Of a stretch of DNA of 30,447 nucleotides, positions 23,313 to 30,447 are shown piece by piece; within the stretch, counting starts at the first letter, position 1, and each line of letters opens with the position of its first letter. The DNA is from Chitinophagaceae bacterium (GTDB lineage Bacteria; Bacteroidota; Bacteroidia; Chitinophagales; Chitinophagaceae): NCBI GenBank assembly GCA_003167015.1, contig PMUF01000201.1, positions 1-30,447 of the forward strand, in the 5' to 3' direction. The translations under genes were made by a program, and so were the position numbers. The notes under the pieces are model-generated. The model was not told where the DNA came from. It saw nothing but the letters and a program-made list of their open reading frames with translations, and did no database searches.

Positions 23313-23885
23313 CTAGTCGTGGTCGTGTCCGTCATGGTCCTCGTCGTGATCGTGGTCATGCTCGTCGTCGTCATGATCGTAGTCATGCCCGTGCTCATCG
23401 TGGTCGTGTCCTTCATGGTCATGCCCATGCCCGTCATGGTCGTCGTCGTCTTCGCCCCCCGCATCCGGGTCGCCCGCATGCGCCCCCTCCATCCCTTCCG
23501 GAGGCCCGGGGTCATGCTGTGTCCCTAATCCCGGGCTCATCGCATCGGCTGTCTCAAAATACAGCAAAATATGGTCTTTAAGGAAGTTTTCCTGCTCAGG
23601 CATACTCATCACCGGTAACGCTTTAAGCTGTCGGAAATGCGGCCAGCCATCTTTATCCGTCCCTTCCACCTCGTAATAGCCGCTTTGCCGGAAAAGGCTG
23701 CACACGGCAATATGCATCAGGTCCTGCTTTTCTTCTTTGGAAAATCTCTTGCGGAAGTGCCCCAACTCCTGGACCCCGATCAGGAATAAAATCGTCTCCA
23801 TATCGGGTTTCTTGCCAAATCTTTCCACCAACCTGGCTTCCAGGTTCCACCAACGGGTCTGCAGGTCAAATTGTGCTTGTTGCAT
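23313..23885 (-). CDS. Unrecognised protein with a 46-residue His/Asp-rich tail
   Basis: The 190-aa protein has a compact N-terminal part (about 1-115, starting MQQAQFDLQTRWWNLEARLV) that I recognise only as a Bacteroidota-type hypothetical, with no signal peptide. Residues 116-144 form a Gly/Pro/Asp linker. Residues 145-190 contain 15 His and 20 Asp in 46 positions, in repeats such as HGHDHEGHDHDEHGHDYD. Such tails bind divalent metals (Ni, Zn, Co, Cu) in chaperones and transporters. A storage, chaperone or buffering role is possible, but the base domain gives no hint. It starts just behind a TATCTTTG box shared back-to-back with serS. Confidence 0.85.
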   Translation of the reverse strand: MQQAQFDLQTRWWNLEARLVERFGKKPDMETILFLIGVQELGHFRKRFSKEEKQDLMHIAVCSLFRQSGYYEVEGTDKDGWPHFRQLKALPVMSMPEQENFLKDHILLYFETADAMSPGLGTQHDPGPPEGMEGAHAGDPDAGGEDDDDHDGHGHDHEGHDHDEHGHDYDHDDDEHDHDHDEDHDGHDHD

Positions 23886-23889
23886 GGGG

Positions 23890-23916
23890 CAAAGATAGGC
23901 TCAGTTGTTATCTTTG
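23890..23916. promoter_or_regulatory. Back-to-back -7 boxes between the His/Asp-tail gene and serS
   Basis: TATCTTTG at 23909-23916 faces serS, and its exact reverse complement CAAAGATA at 23890-23897 faces the minus-strand gene. Only 11 bases separate them. Both fit TAnnTTTG. For the minus-strand promoter, TTTTG at about 23919-23923 lies 21 bases upstream; no good -33 box is seen for serS. Confidence 0.6.
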
Positions 23917-23931
23917 CCCAAAATTCAGAAA

Positions 23932-25200
23932 ATGTTACAGGTGGCTTTTATCCGTCAGAATGTGGATTTTGTAAAGGAAAGATTGGCCGTCAGGAATTTT
24001 CCCGAGCCTCAGTTGGTTGACAGCATCGTGCGTCTGGATGACCAGCGCAAGAAGCTACAGTTGGAATCCGATACGACCCAATCCCGGATCAATGCCCTTT
24101 CAAAAGAGATCGGCCAGCTGATGGCAAAGGGAGGCAAACAGGAAGCAGAAGAAAAAAAGCAGGAAGTGGCTGCCTTGAAAGCCACCCTCGAACCCATAGC
24201 GATCGAACTGACAAAGGTCGAGCAGCAGTTGAACGCCACTCTCGTCCGCCTGCCCAATCTTCCCGCTGCCGCCGTGCCCCGCGGCCATGGCGCAGAGGAC
24301 AACGTCACGATCCGGATGGGTGGCCGACGCATGGCGCTGCCTGCCGGGGCTCAGCCACACTGGGACCTCGCCAAAAAATATAACCTCATCGATTTCGAGC
24401 TCGGCAATAAAATTACGGGCAGCGGCTTTCCCGTTTATATCAACAAGGGGGCAAAGCTTCAGCGCGCCCTCATCCAGTATTTTCTTGACTTCAATACCGT
24501 CGCCGGTTATGTGGAATATCAGCCCCCGATCATGGTCAACGAGGCTTCTGCACGGGGAACGGGCCAGCTGCCCGACAAAGAAGGCCAGATGTATTATGTC
24601 AACGAGGATAACCTGTACCTGATCCCTACGGCAGAGGTGCCCGTGACGAATATCTTCCGCGACGAAATACTGAAAGAGACCCAGATCCCGGTCCGCATGA
24701 CTGCATATACCCCGTGCTTCAGACGCGAAGCCGGCAGCTATGGCAAAGACGTTCGCGGCCTCAACCGCCTTCACCAGTTCGATAAAGTGGAGATCGTCCA
24801 GCTGGTTCATCCCACCAACAGCTATGACGTGTTGGAAGAAATGGTGCTGCACGTGGAGAAATTGCTGCAGTCCCTGGACCTGCCTTATCGTATTCTTCGG
24901 TTATGCGGCGGCGATATGGGATTCACTTCCGCGATGACGTATGATTTCGAAGTGTACAGCGCCGCACAGGAAAAATGGCTGGAAGTCAGCTCCGTCAGTA
25001 ACTTCGAGTCCTTCCAGACCAACCGGATGAAGATCCGCTTCAAAGATACTACCGGGAAGACCCAGCTCGTTCACTCCCTCAACGGCAGTTCACTCGCGCT
25101 TCCCCGCATCGTTGCTTCCCTGCTGGAAAATCACCAGGCGGAAGGATATATCGCGCTGCCGGCACCCCTGCATAAATACTTTGGGTCCGATCGCATATAA
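23932..25200 (+). CDS. serS: Seryl-tRNA synthetase
   Basis: The 422-aa class II synthetase charges tRNA-Ser with serine. The N-terminal coiled-coil arm (about 25-100) is followed by the catalytic core. Core segments are ARGTGQLPDKEGQMYYVNED (motif 1 region), PCFRREAGSYGKDVRGLNRL (motif 2) and LNGSSLALPRIVASLLENHQ (motif 3), with EVSSVSNFESFQTNRMKIRF between the last two. The ATG at 23932 (MLQVAFIRQNVDFVKERLAV) gives the standard N-terminus; an upstream in-frame start at 23905 overlaps the promoter box and is less likely. Confidence 0.97.
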   Translation: MLQVAFIRQNVDFVKERLAVRNFPEPQLVDSIVRLDDQRKKLQLESDTTQSRINALSKEIGQLMAKGGKQEAEEKKQEVAALKATLEPIAIELTKVEQQLNATLVRLPNLPAAAVPRGHGAEDNVTIRMGGRRMALPAGAQPHWDLAKKYNLIDFELGNKITGSGFPVYINKGAKLQRALIQYFLDFNTVAGYVEYQPPIMVNEASARGTGQLPDKEGQMYYVNEDNLYLIPTAEVPVTNIFRDEILKETQIPVRMTAYTPCFRREAGSYGKDVRGLNRLHQFDKVEIVQLVHPTNSYDVLEEMVLHVEKLLQSLDLPYRILRLCGGDMGFTSAMTYDFEVYSAAQEKWLEVSSVSNFESFQTNRMKIRFKDTTGKTQLVHSLNGSSLALPRIVASLLENHQAEGYIALPAPLHKYFGSDRI

Positions 25201-25213
25201 GCTTATGTGAAGT

Positions 25214-25417
25214 CTACCATCCTTGTTTGGCTACGCCTTCTTTGATGGCTGTAAGGGCCTTTTCTTCGCCCAGCAGGGTCGTCAGCTTGTTACCCTTTCC
25301 ATCATTTCCTTGAGCCATATAGGCGCCTTTGGCCGTCTTAGTGATCACAGCATCCAGGATAGGCACATTTTTCTCTTTCGTCTTGACATTGTAGGCTGTA
25401 AGTGTTACACTTGGCAT
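25214..25417 (-). CDS. 67-aa conserved-looking protein of unknown function
   Basis: The small protein begins MPSVTLTAYNVKTKEKNVPI and has the regular alternation of a small folded domain, with no signal peptide, membrane segment or metal motif. Its frame is clean and it is bounded by intergenic space, so I regard it as real. It follows gyrB on the same strand by 121 bases, and the 25435-25448 palindrome lies just upstream. Function unknown. Confidence 0.7.
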   Translation of the reverse strand: MPSVTLTAYNVKTKEKNVPILDAVITKTAKGAYMAQGNDGKGNKLTTLLGEEKALTAIKEGVAKQGW

Positions 25418-25434
25418 AATTCGTTGATTTAGTG

Positions 25435-25448
25435 CCTGCTAGCGCAGG
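25435..25448. repeat. Short palindrome CCTGC-TAGC-GCAGG
   Basis: A perfect 5-bp inverted repeat with a 4-base loop lies 18 bases upstream of the 67-aa gene. It resembles the CCTGCC/GGCAGG palindrome upstream of purH. There is no T-run on either side. Confidence 0.35.
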
Positions 25449-25538
25449 TCTGGTTAGTATAAAGTGTTGTAATATTAGCGATTTTGACCCAATTCGGGCC
25501 GAAAAACTTTTTAGCAAGGCGTTTTAGACATCCCCTGT

Positions 25539-27518
25539 TTATACGTCCAGCTTGGCATATTTGGCGTGGGACTCGATAAACTCCCGGCGCGGGGCCACCT
25601 CATCACCCATCAGCATACTGAAGATCCGGTCCGCTTCCGCCGCACTCTCAATGGTCACTTGTTTCAAAGTCCGCGTCTCGGGATTCATGGTGGTGTCCCA
25701 GAGCTGATCCGAATTCATTTCCCCCAGCCCTTTATAACGCTGTACGGTAACACTGTCTTCCTTGCCTCCACCCAGTCTTTCTACCCATCCCCGCCGTTGC
25801 TCTTCAGTCCAGGCGTAAGACTGCTCCTTGCCCTTCTTGACCAGGTATAACGGCGGCTGGGCAAGATAAACATAACCCTGCTCCACCATCTCTTTCATAT
25901 ACCGGTAAATGAAGGTCAATATGAGCGTAGCGATATGGCTGCCATCCACATCCGCATCTGTCATGATGATCAGCTTGTGATAGCGCAGCTTAGCGATATT
26001 CAGCCCTTTAGGGTCGTCTGCCGTACCTACCGTCACCCCCAGCGCCGTATACATGTTACGGATTTCCTCGTTCTCATAGATCTTATGCTCCATGGCTTTC
26101 TCCACGTTGAGGATCTTACCCCGCAGCGGCAGGATAGCCTGAAAGCTGCGATCCCTGCCTTGCTTGGCAGTTCCGCCCGCCGAATCTCCTTCGACCAGGA
26201 ACAACTCGCAACGGTCCGGGTTGCGATCCGAGCAATCGGCCAGTTTACCCGGCAGACCGCCTCCGCTCAACACGCTTTTCCGTTGTACCAGTTCCCTCGC
26301 CTTCTTGGCTGCGGCCCTCGCCTGGGCAGCTAAGATCACTTTCTGGATGATATTCTTGGCCTCTCTCGGATTTTCTTCCAGGTAGGCCTCCAAAGCCCGG
26401 CTGACGGTCGAATCCACCACCCCGCTGACTTCGTTATTGCCCAATTTCGTCTTGGTCTGACCCTCGAACTGCGGCTCAGGTACCTTGACGGAGATAATAG
26501 TGCTCAGCCCCTCGCGGAAGTCATCACCTTCGATCTCGACCTTGGCCTTTTCGAAAAGCCCCTGCTTGTCCCCATAGGACTTGAAGACCCGCGTCAGCGC
26601 CCGGCGAAAGCCAGCCACATGGGTGCCACCTTCTATCGTATTGATATTGTTGACATAAGAATAAATATGCTCGCTGTAGCTGTCGTTGTAAGTCAGTGCT
26701 ACCTCCACCGCCACATTCGTGACCTCATCCCGCCCCTCGACAAAGATGATCTTCGGGATCAGCGGAAGCCTGCCGGCTGCCTTGTCCAGCATTTCCACGA
26801 ACTCGACGATCCCGCCCTGGCTATAGAAAGTCTTAGTATACGTCGAGCCGTCTTCTTCTTTTTCCCGCAGGTCATTCAGGACGATGCTAACACCGCGGTT
26901 CAGGAAGGACAATTCCCTCAATCTGCCTTCCAGGATGTCCTTATTGTAAACGGTTTCGATAAAAATACTGTGATCCGGCCAGAACCTCACCGTCGTACCC
27001 GTCTTGTCACTGACCCCTATTTCCCTGACGGGATATTGAGGAACGCCGATCTTATACTGCTGCTCGAAAATTTTCCCTTCCCGGTAGACCGTCACATGCA
27101 GGTCCGAGCTCAACGCGTTGACGCAGCTGACGCCCACCCCATGCAGACCCCCCGATACTTTGTAAGTATTCTTATCGAATTTACCCCCTGCATGCAAGAT
27201 GGTCATGACCATTTCAAGCGCGCTCTTTTTTTCCTTGGTATTGATCCCGGTAGGAATGCCCCGGCCGTCGTCTAACACCTCGACGGAATTGTCCTCGTAA
27301 ATGTTCACCACGATGTTCTTACAATAACCGGCCAGCGCCTCATCGATGGAGTTATCCACCACCTCATAAACAAGGTGATGAAGACCCTTAAAACCGATAT
27401 CCCCGATATACATGGCCGGGCGCTTACGAACGGCTTCCAGGCCTTCGAGGACCTGGATACTGTCTGCGCCATATCCGTTCACTTCCGGGGCCAGAACTTC
27501 CTGCGTTGATTCACTCAT
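25539..27518 (-). CDS. gyrB: DNA gyrase subunit B
   Basis: The 659-aa ATPase subunit of gyrase introduces negative supercoils with GyrA. The GHKL ATP-binding domain has EVVDNSIDEALAGYCK, DDGRGIPTG and GGLHGVGVSCVNALS. The Toprim domain has EGDSAGGTAKQGRDRSFQAI, PLRGKILNVEKA and IMTDADVDGSHIATLILTFI. The C-terminus RIFSMLMGDEVAPRREFIES is typical of GyrB rather than ParE, and length fits Bacteroidota GyrB. gyrA is not adjacent. The AraC-type gene starts 254 bases away in the opposite direction. Confidence 0.96.
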   Translation of the reverse strand: MSESTQEVLAPEVNGYGADSIQVLEGLEAVRKRPAMYIGDIGFKGLHHLVYEVVDNSIDEALAGYCKNIVVNIYEDNSVEVLDDGRGIPTGINTKEKKSALEMVMTILHAGGKFDKNTYKVSGGLHGVGVSCVNALSSDLHVTVYREGKIFEQQYKIGVPQYPVREIGVSDKTGTTVRFWPDHSIFIETVYNKDILEGRLRELSFLNRGVSIVLNDLREKEEDGSTYTKTFYSQGGIVEFVEMLDKAAGRLPLIPKIIFVEGRDEVTNVAVEVALTYNDSYSEHIYSYVNNINTIEGGTHVAGFRRALTRVFKSYGDKQGLFEKAKVEIEGDDFREGLSTIISVKVPEPQFEGQTKTKLGNNEVSGVVDSTVSRALEAYLEENPREAKNIIQKVILAAQARAAAKKARELVQRKSVLSGGGLPGKLADCSDRNPDRCELFLVEGDSAGGTAKQGRDRSFQAILPLRGKILNVEKAMEHKIYENEEIRNMYTALGVTVGTADDPKGLNIAKLRYHKLIIMTDADVDGSHIATLILTFIYRYMKEMVEQGYVYLAQPPLYLVKKGKEQSYAWTEEQRRGWVERLGGGKEDSVTVQRYKGLGEMNSDQLWDTTMNPETRTLKQVTIESAAEADRIFSMLMGDEVAPRREFIESHAKYAKLDV

Positions 27519-27719
27519 ATTTTAGACTGGAATAGTGTAGTTAACAATAAATTAATAAGGTGTGCAAATCTACGAAAAATAAGGGGTTCCGACGGTTTTT
27601 ATATCCCCCATTTCAGCCCATTTGTGAAGTATTTTCGACCCCCTCTTCCCGATATCCCCAGGCCATTGAATTTATGGCTGAATTCGTCACTAAAATGTCA
27701 TTTTACCCCCCTCATTAAT

Positions 27720-27738
27720 CATTCGATCTATTCGAATG
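27720..27738. promoter_or_regulatory. 19-base dyad upstream of the AraC-type gene
   Basis: CATTCGA (27720-27726) and TCGAATG (27732-27738) form a perfect 7-bp inverted repeat with a 5-base spacer. It lies 22 bases upstream of the TAAATTTG box at 27761-27768, over the expected -33 region. That placement fits a repressor or autoregulatory operator. Confidence 0.5.
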
Positions 27739-27760
27739 TATTTATTCATTTTTTTCAATG

Positions 27761-27768
27761 TAAATTTG
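27761..27768 (+). promoter_or_regulatory. TAAATTTG -7 box for the AraC-type gene
   Basis: The octamer fits TAnnTTTG exactly and lies 4 bases before the ATG at 27773, giving a very short or leaderless 5' end. No clear TTG box is present at the expected upstream distance. Confidence 0.45.
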
Positions 27769-27772
27769 CCAA

Positions 27773-28714
27773 ATGTTTCAGACGCCGGATATTTTGACCA
27801 TGGCTTACAAGCAACCCGTTATGGTGGATCAGCTGGTTACCTTGCAGGAAAAGGACCGCCATATCCCCGGCTCCGTACAATATACCATCAAGCGTTATCG
27901 CAAAGAGCCCCGTTGGTCCATGGACGACCTCGGCATGCTTGTCTATCATTACAAAAAAGATGAACCTGCCCGTAATTATCTTGAGTTGAGGTTTTGCATC
28001 GCCGGGAATGTCTATTGCCGTCATAAAGAGGTCGAGTGTGACTCCTGTAAACTGAACGCTACTCCGGGATGCTCGGAAAGAGTAGAGACAGTGGATGTCC
28101 TGAGCTTCCGTTTTCTGGCCGTTCATCTGTCCCAGTTCGTTCGCCCCCGTAAATCCGATAATACCGTCAGCGAAGACCTCCTTGATTTCAAACATACTAC
28201 CTCCTTCTCCAAGACCTTATCCTTGTGCGGCCGGACCCGGCTGGTGCTGGAGACATTGTTGAACCATTCCTATACCGATAGCCTGGAGAACATCTTTATC
28301 AACGCCCAAAGCCAGATGCTGCTCCTCTATAGCCTGGAATGCATGGTGGGAGAAAAAGAAGTAGAAAGCTTTCAATGTAAATTCCTCGCCAACGAGGCCG
28401 ACCGGGAAAAGATCATCCAGGCCCGGGAAATCCTCCTCAGCCATATAGGCGAACCACTCACGATCAGGGAACTCAGCCGGAAGGTGGCCATTAACGAATG
28501 CTACCTGAAGAAAGGCTTCAAGGAAATGTTCGGCGCGACCATTTTCGACTTCTATCAGAGCCAGCGGATGGAACACGCCCGCTACCTGCTGTACGAAAAA
28601 GGGCTCAGCGTCACCGAGGTCTCCGTCATGCTCGGCTATTCCTCCATCTCGCATTTCTCTACAGCCTTTAAAAAGCATACTGGCCTCAAGCCATGCGAAC
28701 TGCTATTACACTAA
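27773..28714 (+). CDS. AraC-family transcriptional regulator with a five-cysteine cluster
   Basis: The 313-aa regulator has the double helix-turn-helix DNA-binding domain at about 210-313: LTIRELSRKVAINECYLKKG for the first and LSVTEVSVMLGYSSISHFST for the second. The N-terminal sensing region contains C75, C82, C89, C92 and C100 (spacing x6, x6, x2, x7) in LRFCIAGNVYCRHKEVECDS and CKLNATPGC. Such a dense set suggests a metal, Fe-S or redox sensor, which is inference. It is convergent with hemL with overlapping stops, hinting at a link to heme, iron or redox control. A candidate operator lies just upstream. Confidence 0.9.
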   Translation: MFQTPDILTMAYKQPVMVDQLVTLQEKDRHIPGSVQYTIKRYRKEPRWSMDDLGMLVYHYKKDEPARNYLELRFCIAGNVYCRHKEVECDSCKLNATPGCSERVETVDVLSFRFLAVHLSQFVRPRKSDNTVSEDLLDFKHTTSFSKTLSLCGRTRLVLETLLNHSYTDSLENIFINAQSQMLLLYSLECMVGEKEVESFQCKFLANEADREKIIQAREILLSHIGEPLTIRELSRKVAINECYLKKGFKEMFGATIFDFYQSQRMEHARYLLYEKGLSVTEVSVMLGYSSISHFSTAFKKHTGLKPCELLLH

Positions 28715-29994
28715 ATTTCCTTTAAACTCTCCCCGGCGATCCGGATCGTCTCATCCAGATCCGCATAGCTCAGCGCATTATTCAGGAACCAGCTTTCAAA
28801 CGCCGATGGTGGCAGATAGACGCCCCGACGTAGCATGGAGTGGAAGAATATTTTGAATTTCTCATTGCTCGCCCCCGATGCAGAGGCAAAATCCGTCACC
28901 GGATGTTCGCTGAAATGCACGCTGATCATCGAACCCAGCTGGTTGATGGTATAAGGCTGCCCCCATGCCGCCAGGACCTTGTCCAGTCCATCCCGCAGGT
29001 ACAGCGTCTTTTCTTCCAGCTGCCGGTAGATAGCAGGATTATTCTTCAGCTCCTTCAGCAGTGTATACCCCGCAATCATGGCAATGGGATTGCCGCTCAG
29101 CGTACCCGCCTGGTAAACGTTGCCGAGGGGAGCGATCTTTTCCATGATGTCCCGCCGTCCTCCAAACGCACCTACCGGCATCCCGCCCCCGATGACCTTA
29201 CCATAGGTCAGCAGGTCCGCCCGGATGCCCAGCAACTCCTGCGCACCTCCCGGGGCCAGCCGGAACCCCGTCATGACTTCGTCGAAGATCAGCACTATTC
29301 CCTCTTTGTCACACAGCGCCCTCAACCCCTCCAAAAAGCCCGGCTGAGGCAGGATACAGCCCATATTGCCGGCTACCGGCTCGACGATAATGGCTGCAAT
29401 CTCCCCGGGATAAGCCGCTGCCACCCGCTGAACCCCCTCCAGATCGTTATAGGCCGCCGTCAGGGTGTCTTGCGATACGCCAGGGGTCACCCCGGGCACC
29501 GTTTGAATATTGAAAGTGGCGACTCCGCTGCCCGCCTTGACCAGGAAGGCATCGGCATGACCATGGTAGTGTCCTTCGAATTTGATGATCTTATTGCGCC
29601 CGGTATACCCCCTCGCCAACCGGATCGCGCTCATGCAGGCTTCGGTCCCGCTACTGACCATCCGCACCATGTCGATGTTCGGCGCCATGCTGCGGATCAG
29701 CTCCGCCATCTCCACTTCCAGCTCGGTAGGCGCCCCATAAGACGTCGACCAGGCCGCATATTCCCGGATGGCGCTCACCACCGGCTCCCAGGCATGGCCC
29801 AGGATCATCGGCCCCCAGGAGGCGATATAGTCGATGTAGCGGTTGCCATCCACATCATAGAGGTAGGGGCCCTGCGCCCGCTTGATGAATAACGGCGTCC
29901 CTCCTACACTGCGAAATGCGCGAACAGGAGAATTGACACCCCCCGGAATGCTCAGACAGGCCCTTTCGAACAGCTCTTTGCTCTTGGTATACAT
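28711..29994 (-). CDS. hemL: Glutamate-1-semialdehyde 2,1-aminomutase
   Basis: The 427-aa PLP enzyme makes 5-aminolevulinate from glutamate-1-semialdehyde in the C5 heme pathway. The PLP lysine is in LLTYGKVIGGGMPVGAFGGR (K266). Other family segments are PGGVNSPVRAFRSVGGTPLF near the N-terminus, FEGHYHGHADAFLVKAGSG and LIFDEVMTGFR. The length is normal. It lies 5 bases downstream of the YCII-domain gene and the hemB end on the same strand, forming a heme-synthesis run. Its stop overlaps that of the AraC-type gene. Confidence 0.97.
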   Translation of the reverse strand: MYTKSKELFERACLSIPGGVNSPVRAFRSVGGTPLFIKRAQGPYLYDVDGNRYIDYIASWGPMILGHAWEPVVSAIREYAAWSTSYGAPTELEVEMAELIRSMAPNIDMVRMVSSGTEACMSAIRLARGYTGRNKIIKFEGHYHGHADAFLVKAGSGVATFNIQTVPGVTPGVSQDTLTAAYNDLEGVQRVAAAYPGEIAAIIVEPVAGNMGCILPQPGFLEGLRALCDKEGIVLIFDEVMTGFRLAPGGAQELLGIRADLLTYGKVIGGGMPVGAFGGRRDIMEKIAPLGNVYQAGTLSGNPIAMIAGYTLLKELKNNPAIYRQLEEKTLYLRDGLDKVLAAWGQPYTINQLGSMISVHFSEHPVTDFASASGASNEKFKIFFHSMLRRGVYLPPSAFESWFLNNALSYADLDETIRIAGESLKEI

Positions 29995-29999
29995 TATCC

Positions 30000-30287
30000 T
30001 TAATTTATCAGATCCTGCGTATTATCCGCTTTCCTGTTGGCGGTGAATTCAACAATGCGATAATCAGCCAGTCCGTTTTGGTTGAATGGATCATCCAGAA
30101 TGATATTTGCTACTTCTTCATGCGAGGTCGCCGCAGCCAGGATGATACCGCCTTCCCGGGGCACCTTGGGACCGGAAGCAACAAAGTTACCCGCCTCATA
30201 ATATTTGATCAGGAAGGCTCTGTGACCTTCAATGTGCTTGTCTATCTGCTCCAAAGGCGCCTTATAAGTCAATTCGATGAGAAACAT
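30000..30287 (-). CDS. YCII-domain (YciI-like) protein
   Basis: The 95-aa protein matches the YCII/YciI-like fold: MFLIELTYKAPLEQIDKHIE with His18, then HRAFLIKYYEAGNFVASGPK, IILAAATSHEEVANIILDDP and the DYRIVEFTANR end. In YciI-like proteins a His-Asp pair is thought catalytic; the true reaction is generally unknown. It sits between hemB and hemL with gaps of 12 and 5 bases, so it is almost certainly in the heme operon, which suggests a role near tetrapyrrole metabolism. Confidence 0.88.
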   Translation of the reverse strand: MFLIELTYKAPLEQIDKHIEGHRAFLIKYYEAGNFVASGPKVPREGGIILAAATSHEEVANIILDDPFNQNGLADYRIVEFTANRKADNTQDLIN

Positions 30288-30299
30288 ACAATTGGGTAT

Positions 30300-30447
30300 T
30301 TAGTGGTTCAATAGCTTCGCCGCATCTTTGGCAAAATACGTTGCAATCAGATCAGCACCCGCTCTCTTGATAGAGGTCAGCGTCTCGATGATCGCCTTTT
30401 CTTCATTGATCCAGCCCATCTTTGCTGCCGCCTTAACCAAGGCATAC
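30300..30447 (-). CDS. hemB: Delta-aminolevulinic acid dehydratase, C-terminal end (runs off the window)
   Basis: Only the last 49 codons are present. They read YALVKAAAKMGWINEEKAII and then ETLTSIKRAGADLIATYFAK, ending DAAKLLNH before TAA. This is the conserved C-terminus of HemB, which condenses two aminolevulinate molecules into porphobilinogen. Active-site and metal residues are outside the window. It is the upstream member of the minus-strand hemB, YCII, hemL run. Confidence 0.93.
   Translation of the reverse strand, partial: YALVKAAAKMGWINEEKAIIETLTSIKRAGADLIATYFAKDAAKLLNH

Noticed and set aside
23112..23528. Plus-strand Val/Met-rich hydrophobic ORF opposite the His/Asp tail
   Set aside because: It is the antisense reading of the His/Asp repeats and the start of the cyclophilin gene; the hydrophobicity comes from GTC/ATG complements of GAC/CAT codons.
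1..30447. CRISPR arrays, tRNA or rRNA genes, prophage or insertion sequences
   Set aside because: No regular repeat-spacer pattern, no cloverleaf with a CCA-type end, and no transposase or phage-type protein was seen by eye.

Overview
This window comes from a Bacteroidota chromosome, most likely a Chitinophagaceae-type organism. Three things point there. The mutY-ssb-gldE-gldD block carries gliding-motility genes confined to this phylum. Several genes start just downstream of TAnnTTTG boxes, the phylum's -7 promoter element, and show no obvious Shine-Dalgarno sequence. Most proteins read like Bacteroidota orthologues (RNase G, HU, GyrB, PurH, GldE/GldD). The content is mainly housekeeping. 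I see no tRNA, rRNA, CRISPR array, prophage or insertion sequence.

Layout. 1-1883 (minus): HU-family protein, TPR protein, a 31-codon very basic protein and the start of RNase G. 2047-9261 (plus): mutY, ssb, gldE, gldD, a DUF3109 Cys-rich protein, a LutB-like iron-sulfur protein and a polysaccharide-deacetylase-like protein, which converges on purH (minus) with overlapping stop codons. 10794-11476 is a gene-free stretch rich in inverted repeats and recurring TTGCGTA octamers. 11477-14158 (plus): an unrecognised 163-aa protein with its own terminator, then a 7-TM protein, a histidine kinase and a LuxR-type response regulator. 14187-18627: an RND/MMPL exporter (minus), recO (plus) and an amidohydrolase (minus) whose gene has an apparent in-frame insertion of a dispersed hairpin repeat. 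18667-19731 is prfA, followed by a second copy of that repeat acting as a terminator-like hairpin.

19732-20200 has no protein gene. It holds a near-consensus sigma-54 promoter, upstream dyads, an imperfect direct repeat and a strong intrinsic terminator, which together suggest an unannotated small RNA of about 106 nt. 20201-23885 (minus): a VanZ-like protein, an anti-sigma/ECF-sigma pair, gcvH, a cyclophilin-type lipoprotein and a protein ending in a 46-residue His/Asp tail. 23932-25200 is serS. 25214-27518 (minus): a 67-aa protein and gyrB. 27773-28714 is an AraC-type regulator with a five-cysteine cluster. It faces a heme-synthesis run on the minus strand (hemB, a YCII-domain protein, hemL).

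The most promising items are the putative sigma-54-driven small RNA, the structured repeat found both inside an amidohydrolase gene and behind prfA, the His/Asp-tailed protein, the Cys-cluster regulator beside heme genes, and the orphan 163-aa protein next to a 7-TM/two-component set. All functional statements are read from sequence by eye; no database search was run.
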